From positions 1 to 64,000 of the forward strand of contig NZ_LOPY01000026.1 of assembly GCF_001469895.1 (NCBI RefSeq): 64,000 nucleotides of DNA, read 5' to 3'. Every line of letters begins with the position of its first letter. Within the stretch, counting starts at the first letter, position 1. Made by a program: the position numbers and the translations under genes. Shown in pieces: positions 54,632-63,681 of this stretch. This DNA is from Pseudoalteromonas sp. XI10 (GTDB taxonomy: Bacteria > Pseudomonadota > Gammaproteobacteria > Enterobacterales > Alteromonadaceae). Below the pieces are notes generated by a model. The model was not told where the DNA came from. It made no database searches and saw nothing but the letters and a program-made list of their open reading frames with translations.

Positions 54632-55639
54632 ATGAATGATAGAAAATTAAAGTTAGCTGATCTTGCTAAATTAGCCGGTGTTTCTACGTCGACAGTATCT
54701 CGTGCGCTCAATGATAACCCATTGATAAAGCAGGAAACTCGCGACAAGCTTCAACAGTTGGCAAAAAAACATAACTTTAGTTTAAACACGGCTGCTAGCC
54801 GCCTTCGCACCCAAAAAACCAATGTTGTTGCGGTTATTATTAACCTCGATGGTGATACAGAACAGTCTATTAACGACCCTTTCTTACTTAAAATTGTTGG
54901 TGAAATAAATTTAGCGCTAAATAAATTTGGCTTAGAGTTATTACTTTCTAATTCGTTTATGGCCAGCGATGATTGGGCAAATTACTTTATTAATAGCCGC
55001 CGCGCCGATGGCATTATTGTGGTCGGCCAAGGTAAAAGCCAAGCAAATATTGAAGCTGCAGCGAGTGCTGGTGTTCCTTTAGTTGTGTGGGGAGATCCAA
55101 AAACACCCAGCAGTTACCCAATTGTTGGCAGCGATAATTATTTAGGTGGTCGCCTAGCGACTGAGCACTTATTGGCAAATGGAGCTAAAAACATATTGTT
55201 TTTAGGTGACCCTGGGCACGCTGAAATTAGTGAACGCCACCGTGGTTATTTAGATGCTATTAATGAAGCCAAAGCCACTCCTCACGTGGTTTCTATCGAT
55301 ATTACTAGTAGTGCTGCTTATAAAGGAATTAACCAATTGTTGGTAGAAAAAGGGCTGTGCTTTGATGGCATTATGGCATGTAGTGACATGGTGGCTTTTG
55401 GTGCGATGAAAGCCCTGAAAGAGCGTTACATTAGTATTCCAAATGACGTTGCCCTCGTGGGCTTTGATGATATTGCCATGGCAGATATCAGTCACCCTTC
55501 TTTGTCGAGTATTAAACAAAATACTCAACGCGCTTCAGTTATTCTTGTTGAAAAGTTGTTAGCCCAGTTAGCAGGGCAGTCGGTAGAATCTCAAGTTGTT
55601 GAAATAGAACTAGTAAATAGGCAGTCGAGCCAGCGCTAA
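54632..55639 (+). CDS. LacI-family sugar-responsive regulator
   Basis: 335 residues from the ATG at 54632 (MNDRKLKLADLAKLAGV). N-terminal helix-turn-helix with ADLAKLAGVSTSTVSRALND and a hinge helix with AASRLRTQ, then a periplasmic-binding-like ligand domain (about 60-335) with IIVVGQG, NLLVWGDP-type and DIAMADISHPSL segments. It represses genes whose promoters hold TGCAAACGTTTGCA, and a sugar or its phosphate releases it. Its targets are the TonB receptor (divergent) and the MFS-trehalase pair. No strong ribosome binding site was seen, so the start is chosen by homology of the HTH. Confidence 0.93.
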   Translation: MNDRKLKLADLAKLAGVSTSTVSRALNDNPLIKQETRDKLQQLAKKHNFSLNTAASRLRTQKTNVVAVIINLDGDTEQSINDPFLLKIVGEINLALNKFGLELLLSNSFMASDDWANYFINSRRADGIIVVGQGKSQANIEAAASAGVPLVVWGDPKTPSSYPIVGSDNYLGGRLATEHLLANGAKNILFLGDPGHAEISERHRGYLDAINEAKATPHVVSIDITSSAAYKGINQLLVEKGLCFDGIMACSDMVAFGAMKALKERYISIPNDVALVGFDDIAMADISHPSLSSIKQNTQRASVILVEKLLAQLAGQSVESQVVEIELVNRQSSQR

Positions 55640-55671
55640 GCCTATTGAATGTTAGCAATATGTGTAATTTC

Positions 55672-55691
55672 AAATGCAAACGTTTGCATTT
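55672..55691. promoter_or_regulatory. LacI-family operator, site 2
   Basis: Perfect 20-base palindrome AAATGCAAACGTTTGCATTT, 50 bases upstream of the MFS gene. Confidence 0.88.
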
Positions 55692-55740
55692 TGTTTTGCG
55701 CTAAACTAGACTGAATAAAAATAATCATAGGTTGAAGTGA

Positions 55741-56991
55741 ATGAATCCTATAAGAATAACTATCGCGCTGGCATGCAGCTATTTTGTCTTTGCTATTATG
55801 CTCAATAGTGTGGGCACTGTTATTTTACAAGCAATCAATAGCTTAGATGTAAGCAAAACTCAGGCGTCTGTTCTTGAAGGATTTAAGGATCTTAGTATTG
55901 CCATTGTGTCATTTTTAGTGGCGTCATTTATCCCTCGCATAGGCTATAAAATTGCTATGCTCGGTGCTTTATTACTGGTAGCAGCAATGTGTTTGGTTGT
56001 TCCGAGCATTGCCGACTTTTGGGTATTAAAAGCGCTCTTTGCCGCAATTGGTTGCAGTTTTGCTGTTATGAAAATCTCTGTTTACTCTGTTATTGGTCAA
56101 GTGACTGATAATGCTAATAAACATTCAGCGTTATTAAACACCATTGAAGGGGTGTTTATGCTAGGTGTGCTGTCGGGTTATTGGATTTTTGCGTTATTTA
56201 TAGACGCTGACAATCCGCAAAGTAGTCACTGGTTGAATGTATATTACTTACTAGCAGCGATTGTGGCAGTGGCGTTTGTTTCTGTGATCGCAGCACCAAT
56301 AAAATCGCCAGAACTAAAAACTAATCAGCAATCTCAGCTTCATGATTTTATTGACATGTTAAAGCTGACTTACCAACCCCTTGTGCTTATTTTTGTTGTT
56401 AGTGCATTTATGTATGTACTAATTGAGCAAGGCGTGGGCACTTGGCTGCCGACCTTTAATAACCAAGTTTTAAAATTGCCTGTTGATGTCAGTATACAAC
56501 TTGCTAGTTTGTTTGCAGCTGCGTTAGCGCTTGGTCGTTTGGTAGCAGGGCAAGTACTTAGGTTTATTAGTTGGTTTAGTTTATTAATGGGCTGCTTGGT
56601 CGCTATGGGTGTGCTCGTATTATTGGTGTTGCCTTTGACTCACGATGTAGATGGTAGCCAAGTTAAAAGTGTATTTGATGTGCCTTTTGCAGCATACATG
56701 CTGCCGTTGATTGGCTTTTTTATGGCACCGATTTACCCGTTACTTAACTCTGTCATGCTGAGTTCATTAGCGAAGCACAAGCACGCTGCTATGACAGGTT
56801 TAATTGTGGTTTTCTCTGCATTAGGTGGAACAACAGGTTCAATTATTACGGGCTTTGTATTTGATAAATTTAGCGGTCAGCATGCATTTTATCTCACATT
56901 AGTGCCAATAGCCTTGCTATTAATCACCGTTTCAATCTTTAAGAAAATTACCCTAAAACCACAGTATCAAGCGGCTTCAAGCGCAGAATAA
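55741..56991 (+). CDS. MFS sugar transporter
   Basis: A 416-residue major-facilitator permease with 12 predicted membrane helices and a central loop near residues 185-205. The ALLNTIEGVFMLGVLSGYW segment and FVLIEQGVGTWLPTF-like region fit the FHS/sugar:H+ symporter group. It takes up the sugar handled by the next gene, presumably trehalose from the context. Start ATG with an A-rich upstream region; a LacI operator lies 50 bases upstream. The gap to the trehalase gene is nine bases, so one operon. Confidence 0.88.
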   Translation: MNPIRITIALACSYFVFAIMLNSVGTVILQAINSLDVSKTQASVLEGFKDLSIAIVSFLVASFIPRIGYKIAMLGALLLVAAMCLVVPSIADFWVLKALFAAIGCSFAVMKISVYSVIGQVTDNANKHSALLNTIEGVFMLGVLSGYWIFALFIDADNPQSSHWLNVYYLLAAIVAVAFVSVIAAPIKSPELKTNQQSQLHDFIDMLKLTYQPLVLIFVVSAFMYVLIEQGVGTWLPTFNNQVLKLPVDVSIQLASLFAAALALGRLVAGQVLRFISWFSLLMGCLVAMGVLVLLVLPLTHDVDGSQVKSVFDVPFAAYMLPLIGFFMAPIYPLLNSVMLSSLAKHKHAAMTGLIVVFSALGGTTGSIITGFVFDKFSGQHAFYLTLVPIALLLITVSIFKKITLKPQYQAASSAE

Positions 56992-57000
56992 GGGATTGTC

Positions 57001-58509
57001 ATGAACTTCGTTAATAGCCAATTATTTAAAGACGTACAGCTAGCAGAAGTGTTTGCTGATTCAAAAATGTTTGCCGATGCAGTGCCAAATTTATCTTGGC
57101 AAAGCGCTTGTGAGTTGTATCAACTTGTAGGTCCTTTAAAAGGTGATGAGCTGCGAGAATTTGTTATGTCGAACTTTTTGTTTGCTGATCAGACTATTCC
57201 GACAGCGAAATTAGATACCACTTCGGTTAAACAGTATATTCTTGATTTATGGCCGCATTTGCATCGCAATGCAGATACTGATTTAGCAAGCTCACTAATG
57301 CCCTTGCAGTTTGACTACATTGTGCCGGGTGGTCGTTTTCAAGAAATTTATTATTGGGATAGTTATTTTACAGCCTTGGGTCTAGAAGATATTGGCGACC
57401 TAGCCACCATTGAAGCCATGGTTAATAACTTTATAGACCTACAAGAACGTAATGGCTGTATTCCAAATGGTAACCGAGTTTATTATAGCTCTCGCTCGCA
57501 ACCACCTGTTTTGGCGTTAATGTTAGCGTTGCTATGGGATGCTAAATATAAACATGTAGCTGACTTAACTTGGCTAGCAAACGCGGTAAAAGCACTTGAA
57601 GCTGAGTATCAATTTTGGATGCAAGGCTGTAACGACCTTAGCAGTGAAACGCCTGCTATTAGGCGTGTTGTAAAAATGTCTAATAAGGCTATTTTAAACC
57701 GCTATTGGGATAGTGCGGCAACACCTCGTCCAGAGTCATTAAAAGAAGATTTACATGACGCTGAAGGGCTAACAACTGAGCAGCAGCAAAGTTATTTTCA
57801 ACATATTCGTGCGGCATGCGAGTCTGGCTGGGATTTTAGTAGCCGTTGGCTTTGCGATCATAATGACTTAAAAAGCATTGAAACAACCAATATCATACCG
57901 GTTGATTTGAATAGCTTACTGTATAACTTAGAGCATACGTTATCTCGTTTTTATCGGTTACTTGGTGAAGAACAAAAGAGCCAGTCGATTGCTGAGCTGG
58001 CTACACTGCGCTTAGATGCAATTAATACCTATTGTTGGAATTCTGAGGCGGGTGTTTATCGTGATTACAACATTAGACTCAATCAGCAAAGTAGTGTCGA
58101 TTCGATGGCAATGGCTGTTCCTTTGTTTGTAGGTGCTGCATCTGTACAACAAGCTCAACAAGTGAAGCAAAAACTGATGAGTGAGTTTTTAAAACCTGGT
58201 GGTCTAGTGACAACATTGTGTAGCACATCACAACAATGGGATAGTCCTAACGGTTGGGCGCCGCTACAATGGTTCGCTGTAAAAGGTTTAACAGAGTATG
58301 GCTTTGTCAGCGAGGCACAGGCGATCATAAAAAACTGGCTGAGTATGATCGAAATGCGTTTTGCAGAAGATAAGTGCCTCCTTGAAAAGTACAATGTGTG
58401 TGAATTAGTTAGCCGTGCAGGTGGTGGCGAATACACAGTACAACAAGGATTCGGTTGGACGAACGGTGTAACTTCACGTTTTTACAAACTACTTGATGAC
58501 TCGCTGTAA
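57001..58509 (+). CDS. treF: Cytoplasmic trehalase (GH37)
   Basis: A 502-residue glycoside hydrolase of family 37 that splits trehalose into two glucose molecules. Both family signatures are present: PGGRFQEIYYWDSYF (residues about 104-118) and QQWDSPNGWAPLQW (about 412-425), with RSQPP at the substrate site. No signal peptide, so cytoplasmic, consistent with uptake by the MFS permease before it. AAGGGAT is the ribosome binding site. It is co-regulated by the LacI operator at 55672. Shorter than E. coli TreF (about 549), lacking some N-terminal residues. Confidence 0.93.
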   Translation: MNFVNSQLFKDVQLAEVFADSKMFADAVPNLSWQSACELYQLVGPLKGDELREFVMSNFLFADQTIPTAKLDTTSVKQYILDLWPHLHRNADTDLASSLMPLQFDYIVPGGRFQEIYYWDSYFTALGLEDIGDLATIEAMVNNFIDLQERNGCIPNGNRVYYSSRSQPPVLALMLALLWDAKYKHVADLTWLANAVKALEAEYQFWMQGCNDLSSETPAIRRVVKMSNKAILNRYWDSAATPRPESLKEDLHDAEGLTTEQQQSYFQHIRAACESGWDFSSRWLCDHNDLKSIETTNIIPVDLNSLLYNLEHTLSRFYRLLGEEQKSQSIAELATLRLDAINTYCWNSEAGVYRDYNIRLNQQSSVDSMAMAVPLFVGAASVQQAQQVKQKLMSEFLKPGGLVTTLCSTSQQWDSPNGWAPLQWFAVKGLTEYGFVSEAQAIIKNWLSMIEMRFAEDKCLLEKYNVCELVSRAGGGEYTVQQGFGWTNGVTSRFYKLLDDSL

Positions 58510-58673
58510 AAGGGGAGATGTGAGTATTGGGTGTTTACACTTTGTTAACTTTGGAGTCTGGCCATCCAAATGGGTTAGCAATGTTGTAAATTGCCAAAAT
58601 AAAGGCTTATGAACGGTTGAATCATGTATCTAAATTAGGTATTGTGAATAAAATGTTTCAAGGAAGAAATGAG

Positions 58674-59372
58674 ATGATTCAACCAACTTCTGTATTTCTA
58701 AAAACACAGCCAAGGTTACAAAACCGCAGTCAAAATTATCAATATTTAATTAAAATACTCGATGCGTTTTTTATGCGCGTGAAAGTTGATGCAAGCTTGC
58801 CTCAAGAGTCTATGCGCGAAGAGTTTAACCTTTATTTGATTGATAGCACTGACGCACATTGGAAAGACTTACTACCTGCAGAGTTAGTGCAACTTGCTAA
58901 GCAACATTTAGTGGTTATTTTTAATGCGGACGCTAATGCAATTTGCGAAAAAAACTTACTTTTAAATGGCATTAAAGGGGTGTTTTTTGCAGATCAATCA
59001 CCTGAAGATATTTTTGCAGGGCTGGTCAGAGTGATCAATGGCGAGCTGTTTTTTAGCCGTAAAAGTATTTCTACTACCTTTAACCATATGCTATCTGCAA
59101 TGTCTCGCAGCCAATTCAATGCTAGTAACGATTCGGTAAATACAGATATTGACCTCAGCTTACTGACTAAACGAGAAAAATCAGTGATTCACTTACTTGC
59201 CCAAGGTGCGAGTAATCGAGATATCGCAGAGCGTTTAAATATCAGCGATCATACAGTTAAAACCCATCTGTACAGTGCATTCAAGAAAACGGCATCGCGT
59301 AACCGCGTGGAGCTGGCTAATTGGGCACAAAATTACATGGCAGTGAGTTTGTCTTTACAAAATACACAGTGA
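58674..59372 (+). CDS. csgD: CsgD-like LuxR-family regulator of curli
   Basis: 232 residues from the ATG at 58674; an in-frame start at 58617 is also possible. The N-terminal receiver-like domain (about 45-135) lacks the phosphoacceptor Asp, as in CsgD. The C-terminal LuxR helix-turn-helix (about 165-220) has LTKREKSVIHLLAQGASNRDIAERL (given in part) and HTVKTHLYSAFKK. It should activate the curlin and csgEFG genes convergent with it. In Enterobacteria CsgD also links to c-di-GMP; by inference the same may hold here. Confidence 0.85.
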   Translation: MIQPTSVFLKTQPRLQNRSQNYQYLIKILDAFFMRVKVDASLPQESMREEFNLYLIDSTDAHWKDLLPAELVQLAKQHLVVIFNADANAICEKNLLLNGIKGVFFADQSPEDIFAGLVRVINGELFFSRKSISTTFNHMLSAMSRSQFNASNDSVNTDIDLSLLTKREKSVIHLLAQGASNRDIAERLNISDHTVKTHLYSAFKKTASRNRVELANWAQNYMAVSLSLQNTQ

Positions 59373-59509
59373 CAAACTATAGCCAGTTTAATCCCAGTGG
59401 TAGTGTTTGCTATTAAAGCTGGTTTAACATTCGCTCGATGCTTAAAAATCCAGCTTCGAGCAAGTATCCTTCAAAATCGTGTTTCCGTTTAGCTTCCATT
59501 ATTCGATAC

Positions 59510-59887
59510 TCAGTTCGATTTAGATGTGAGCTTATTCATGAAATACAGTGGAATACAAAGTATTAATAATCCCAGCCATTGCCATAATGGCGCAAAAAGA
59601 AACACCAGTGCTGATTGTGCATCATGAGAAAAATAGATTGAACCTATGGTCACAGTACCAAATAAGACACACATGATAGTGACAATAAGCGAGGCGATTT
59701 GTGTCACTCTTGTTTTACTGTGTTCAACCATCCACGCCATTAATAAATAGGGCGAAATACCCCATAAAACAAAACCAATTGGCAGACTTTTTGAACTGTC
59801 AAAATTATCAATGGTGATGACTAGGGTAATCAGTGCGGCTAAAACAATAAGAGAATAAGCGCATTTGGAGAAAGTAATCCATTTCAT
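59510..59887 (-). CDS. Small membrane protein, hypothetical
   Basis: A 125-residue protein with four predicted membrane helices (about 8-25, 38-55, 65-85 and 95-115) and a Lys/Ser C-terminal tail. No family is recognised. It lies between csgD and csgG, on the csgG strand, about 100 bases after csgG. It could be part of the same transcript, but no csg-related motif is visible. The start at 59887 has no clear ribosome binding site. Confidence 0.65.
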   Translation of the reverse strand: MKWITFSKCAYSLIVLAALITLVITIDNFDSSKSLPIGFVLWGISPYLLMAWMVEHSKTRVTQIASLIVTIMCVLFGTVTIGSIYFSHDAQSALVFLFAPLWQWLGLLILCIPLYFMNKLTSKSN

Positions 59888-59991
59888 AAATAAAACTTAA
59901 TTGACTGAATGCTATAAGTATTTATTTCGATGGGTAATTTAGCAGAAAGTTCAAATTGGGCGCTGTGGTGTTCAGCGCCACACTTATTCAA

Positions 59992-60765
59992 TTAGACTGC
60001 TTTTGCAGACCAAATGCCTTTGTTAATACCTTTTAATACAAGGTCGCTAAGCGCTTTTTCAATTGCTTGCGTGACGCAAATACTCATAGGCTCATTGTCG
60101 GTGAATCCGGCTTCTGCTTCTGCAAGACGTTTGTAGCTCACATAGCGAAAGAAGCCTGCGCGCATTTCTTGGCTGAGTACTTTTTTGCTTGTCGCAACGG
60201 ATAACAAAACTTGGCCTGTACGAACATCGACAGCGCGTAAGTAAATTGAGATTGCATCTTCACGATATAACTCTGATGCGCCAATCCCGAAGTATTCCAT
60301 ACCAATCCCGCCGGTTTTGATATTTGTGTCGTAACTAATAATACCGCCTTCTAAGATTATTTTTGCTGTTGTGAGCGGTGGTAATTCAGGTAGCTTATCG
60401 TTTTCGGCTTGCGCAGCGCGAATAATTTTACGCTCAGTTAAGATATTTTGTAGACCTTCGCGTTCTACCGGAATAAACCAATCTGATTCATGCAATGCTT
60501 GCACTAAAATAGAGTTAGCGCCTTGTGTTACTGCGGTAGAAAATGAGCTTACATTTGCCTGTGGTTTGTATTGACCAGTTTGGTCACGAAATGAGTATAC
60601 TGACACAGGAATGCTTCCCATTGGTTGAGGAAGGGCCTGCAAAGCCTGGAATGTTTCGGTTGGCTCAAGAGAGTCTGCTAGTTGTTTGGTCGGCGGGATT
60701 AAATTGCCCATTGATGAACAACCTGACAGAAGTAATACCATTGCTGCTAATGTGAGTGTCTTCAT
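59992..60765 (-). CDS. csgG: Curli secretion pore lipoprotein CsgG
   Basis: A 257-residue outer-membrane lipoprotein that forms the nonameric export channel for curlin. Lipobox LLSGC with Cys16. CsgG segments include PVSVYSFRDQTGQYKP, ILVQALHESDWFIPVEREGLQNILTERKIIR (split in the family as the constriction and rim parts), GGIGMEYFGIGASELYRED and the strand YLRAVDVRTGQVLLS. Length is slightly shorter than E. coli CsgG (277). The start overlaps the csgF stop (TAATG), so it is the last gene of the csg operon. Confidence 0.95.
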   Translation of the reverse strand: MKTLTLAAMVLLLSGCSSMGNLIPPTKQLADSLEPTETFQALQALPQPMGSIPVSVYSFRDQTGQYKPQANVSSFSTAVTQGANSILVQALHESDWFIPVEREGLQNILTERKIIRAAQAENDKLPELPPLTTAKIILEGGIISYDTNIKTGGIGMEYFGIGASELYREDAISIYLRAVDVRTGQVLLSVATSKKVLSQEMRAGFFRYVSYKRLAEAEAGFTDNEPMSICVTQAIEKALSDLVLKGINKGIWSAKAV

Positions 60766-61178
60766 TATCCAAACCTCGGTACTTCAATTACTGTCACTGT
60801 GCCATCAGAGGTGTTGGTAATTCTAACGGTGATTGTGTCACTGGTACTGGTGATAATTTGAATTTCATAATCACCCGTCATAAAGGTCGAGTCACCATTA
60901 AAGATGCTGTCGTCGATTTCGTCACCAAATGCCATATCTGTGATTTCTCGTACCATTCTATTTAAGTAGGTACGCTCTAACGAATCTTGAAATTTTTCCC
61001 CGTAGGTTTGTTCGATAACCGGCGCTTTGTGCTTGTTTTGTGATTGCGCTTTATTAAGTAGCATGCTGGCATTTAATGGGCTGCCACCAAAGCTTGGGTT
61101 AATTGGGGTATAAACGAGTTCGGTTGCCCAACTAGAAAGAGGGCAGAGGATTATTATTAGTGTTGTTAAGTATTTCAT
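60765..61178 (-). CDS. csgF: Curli assembly factor CsgF
   Basis: 137 residues from the ATG at 61178. Signal peptide (LSSWATE, cleavage near residue 18). The mature N terminus ELVYTPINPSFGGSPLNASMLL contains the conserved TPxNPSFGGxP segment that plugs CsgG. The rest is beta-rich. It links the nucleator to the CsgG pore at the cell surface. Start one base after the csgE stop and stop overlapping csgG, so all three are translationally coupled. Confidence 0.95.
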   Translation of the reverse strand: MKYLTTLIIILCPLSSWATELVYTPINPSFGGSPLNASMLLNKAQSQNKHKAPVIEQTYGEKFQDSLERTYLNRMVREITDMAFGDEIDDSIFNGDSTFMTGDYEIQIITSTSDTITVRITNTSDGTVTVIEVPRFG

Positions 61179-61179
61179 T

Positions 61180-61572
61180 TTACCATCCATTTTTTGCCAT
61201 ATCGGGTGTTGATTGCTGCATTTGACTGCGTGCCATGGCATCCATCACGCTATACATGGCTTGTTTTACACGTTCATCTAATGGCTCTAAGCGACGTCCT
61301 AGATAGGTGACGTACACTATTTGGTTATTCATTTTTAAGACAAGTCGAGTCCCCGCTCGGGGTAATACCGTTTCTTTTATTTCGATATTAAAGCCTGCTG
61401 TTGAAGGTAAATCGCGCCATAGGTTGGCAAACTCAAAATAAAATTGATGGCCAAATCGGCTAATACTTCTATCGAGTACTAAGCCATCGATTTCGAGGTC
61501 TTCGCCATAACTAGCCGTACTTTGAGCTGCAAGCACGATGCAACATATGCGTAGTAAGTTTTTTATTTTCAT
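61180..61572 (-). CDS. csgE: Curli assembly factor CsgE
   Basis: 130 residues from the ATG at 61572. Signal peptide, then IDGLVLDRSISRFGHQFYFEFANLW, which is a typical CsgE opening (given as a landmark in part), and ETVLPRAGTRLVLKMNN, VYVTYLGRR. CsgE is the periplasmic cap of CsgG that guides curlin and prevents periplasmic polymerisation. The frame stays open upstream but runs into the hairpin at 61581-61599. First gene of the csgEFG set after the curlin gene. Confidence 0.93.
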   Translation of the reverse strand: MKIKNLLRICCIVLAAQSTASYGEDLEIDGLVLDRSISRFGHQFYFEFANLWRDLPSTAGFNIEIKETVLPRAGTRLVLKMNNQIVYVTYLGRRLEPLDERVKQAMYSVMDAMARSQMQQSTPDMAKNGW

Positions 61573-61580
61573 AATGGAAT

Positions 61581-61599
61581 GAGGGAGCAAGGCTCCCTC
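61581..61599 (-). terminator. Hairpin between curlin and csgE genes
   Basis: Perfect stem GAGGGAGC-AAG-GCTCCCTC without a T run. It probably works as an attenuator or RNA 3'-end stabiliser, so that curlin is made in excess over the assembly proteins. Confidence 0.6.
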
Positions 61600-61607
61600 T
61601 TAAGCGA

Positions 61608-63122
61608 TTATTCTTGGGTTACAGTTGCGGTATTGCCATCACCTAGTTGAGTGATAACAACTGTGCTGTTAGAGCCAATCATTGAGCCTTCAACAAGGTT
61701 TGCGTTGCCGTCTTGTACAACGACCAGTGAGTTACCCTCACCACCTAGCAAGAATGCACCTTCGCCGATACCTGCTACAAAGTTTTCTGAGCCTGTTTGG
61801 CTAATATCAACAGAGTTGTTGCTACCTTCCATAATCAGGTCGATGGCATTGAGTTCACCAACTTGTGTGAAAGCAACTTGGTTGTTGTTGCTATCAAGCA
61901 CGCTTGCGAATGTTAATGCCGCTTCGTTAAGGTCACCCAGCTGATTAACTGAAATGTCATTATCGTTTGAAGAGAGTGAGTCGTCTGGGTATGAAGACTG
62001 GACTAGTACAGTGTTTTCATTGCCGCCTTGAGCAATATCAACGTTGTTGTCGCTACCATTGAAGTTAGCAACGTGAGCACTGTTTGCGTCACCAATTTGG
62101 TTAGCAACAAACTCATTGCTATCGCCAATAGCACCTAAGTACACATCATTACCGTTACCATTTTGGAAAGCAGTGAGTTCGTTGTCGTTGCCAATAGCAT
62201 CTAAGCCAGCGGTATTGCTGTCATGCTTTTGATTGACCAGTAATGTATTGCCATCACCAACAATCACGCCTGACTCAAAGCTGTTGCTGTTGCCTTCTTG
62301 ATCAGACTTAACCTCGTTGTCATTGCCTGTGATTTCTGCAACTAATGCGCTGTTAGAGTCACCATCTTGCTCAAACTCAACTTCGTTATAATCACCATGC
62401 AGCGAAGTAAGCTCAGCGTTGTTGAAGAAACCTGTTTGGTCAATAGTAATTTCATTGCCGTTGCCAATTACTTCATCAGAGGTAAACGCATTGAAAACAC
62501 CCTCTTGCATTACTTCGATGCTGTTGTCATCACCTCTAATTACATTGAACGTTGCTTCATTTAGTAAGCCGCTTTGCTCTGCGCTGATTGTGTTGCTGTT
62601 ACCCTGTAAATCAAAGTTGTAGAACCAATGGCCACCATCACCTTGCGTTACAGTTGCGCTATTTTCATCACCAACCATGACGTTGATAGCTTCGTTGTTA
62701 ACACCAAAGAATCCTGCACCTTCTTGCTCAACGCGAACAGCATTGCCAACACCAACGGTTTCAGATAATGCGCCATTCATGGTGCCGTTTTGGCTGTGCG
62801 AAACAGTATTATCGTCACCTGTGTTGTAGATAAGAGATAAGTTAGATGTTTGTGCTTGGCTTACTTCAACCATGTTGCCATCACCTACACTGACAGTTTC
62901 TGCACGATGACCTGTACCTTGCTGAGCAATAACCGCATCGTTACCAACACCGGTAACCGATACTTGATCTAGGGTAATTGAGTTTGATACACCCAGTGTT
63001 GAAACTTGGCTTGCAAGCTCAGTGCTAGATTGTGTTTTATCATCTGTGTTTGCACTTGCTGCAAAGCTTGAACCTAACGCAATAGTAATTGCACAGGTAA
63101 GTAGAGACTTTCTTAACTTCAT
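61608..63122 (-). CDS. Large multi-repeat curlin (CsgA/CsgB-like)
   Basis: 504 residues from the ATG at 63122 (AAGGAAATAATC upstream). Signal peptide (SSFAASANTDD, cleavage near residue 24). About 20 repeats of roughly 22-23 residues follow, each with G(D/N/S)xN-x5-Q-x-G-x2-N, the amyloid core of curlin. The N-terminal copies are the least regular; copies near 170-360 are the best. E. coli CsgA has five such repeats. The repeats are acidic, with many Asp/Glu and few Lys, suited to seawater. One gene may act as both nucleator and subunit, as no separate CsgB is seen in this window. Operon leader for csgEFG. Confidence 0.9.
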   Translation of the reverse strand: MKLRKSLLTCAITIALGSSFAASANTDDKTQSSTELASQVSTLGVSNSITLDQVSVTGVGNDAVIAQQGTGHRAETVSVGDGNMVEVSQAQTSNLSLIYNTGDDNTVSHSQNGTMNGALSETVGVGNAVRVEQEGAGFFGVNNEAINVMVGDENSATVTQGDGGHWFYNFDLQGNSNTISAEQSGLLNEATFNVIRGDDNSIEVMQEGVFNAFTSDEVIGNGNEITIDQTGFFNNAELTSLHGDYNEVEFEQDGDSNSALVAEITGNDNEVKSDQEGNSNSFESGVIVGDGNTLLVNQKHDSNTAGLDAIGNDNELTAFQNGNGNDVYLGAIGDSNEFVANQIGDANSAHVANFNGSDNNVDIAQGGNENTVLVQSSYPDDSLSSNDNDISVNQLGDLNEAALTFASVLDSNNNQVAFTQVGELNAIDLIMEGSNNSVDISQTGSENFVAGIGEGAFLLGGEGNSLVVVQDGNANLVEGSMIGSNSTVVITQLGDGNTATVTQE

Positions 63123-63681
63123 GATTATTTCCTTTAAATTATTATTAATCAAAGCTCTAAAATTATTATTTTCGCTTTTAGAACCATGTACCAGCATGCC
63201 TTGCCGGATTAATTTCTGTGATATTCAACTGTTAGCTAACAATCAGAAGTGAATGAAGCAACGTTGTTATTTGCGACTATGAGGCCATACAAATAACAAG
63301 AAAATTACTTTAGACAGATTTGGAATAATATAAAATCATCAGTTTTTGTGGTTTTTATAAATTATTTTTTTTCAATTGGTTATGTGTGTTTGTTTAGGTT
63401 TTAGTATGGGGTTTGATTTAAAAGCAGTAAAAAAGTTGGAGAAATATTAATGGATCATTGAGGGTGCTTTTTTCACAAAAAAGTGTGAATTGGACGTATT
63501 TTTATTGATTCAATCAGCAAAAAAGTATGGATTTAAAGTAAGTGTCACTTTTTTTCTTGCCTGTTATCTGCAATTTGCCATTTATGAAATATGCCACGTG
63601 ATATTCATCATTCAGAAGTAATGAGCTTTGGTGGTCGGATCATAGTGATTCGATCAGTTCAACAAATTATGGATAGTAAAT
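63123..63681. other. Promoter region between curlin and the protease gene
   Basis: About 560 AT-rich bases between divergent genes. No gene is seen. It must hold the promoter of the curli operon and that of the protease. Several short A/T tracts are present (for example near 63360-63370 and 63540-63555), consistent with IHF/H-NS-type control, but no definite site can be named. Confidence 0.5.
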
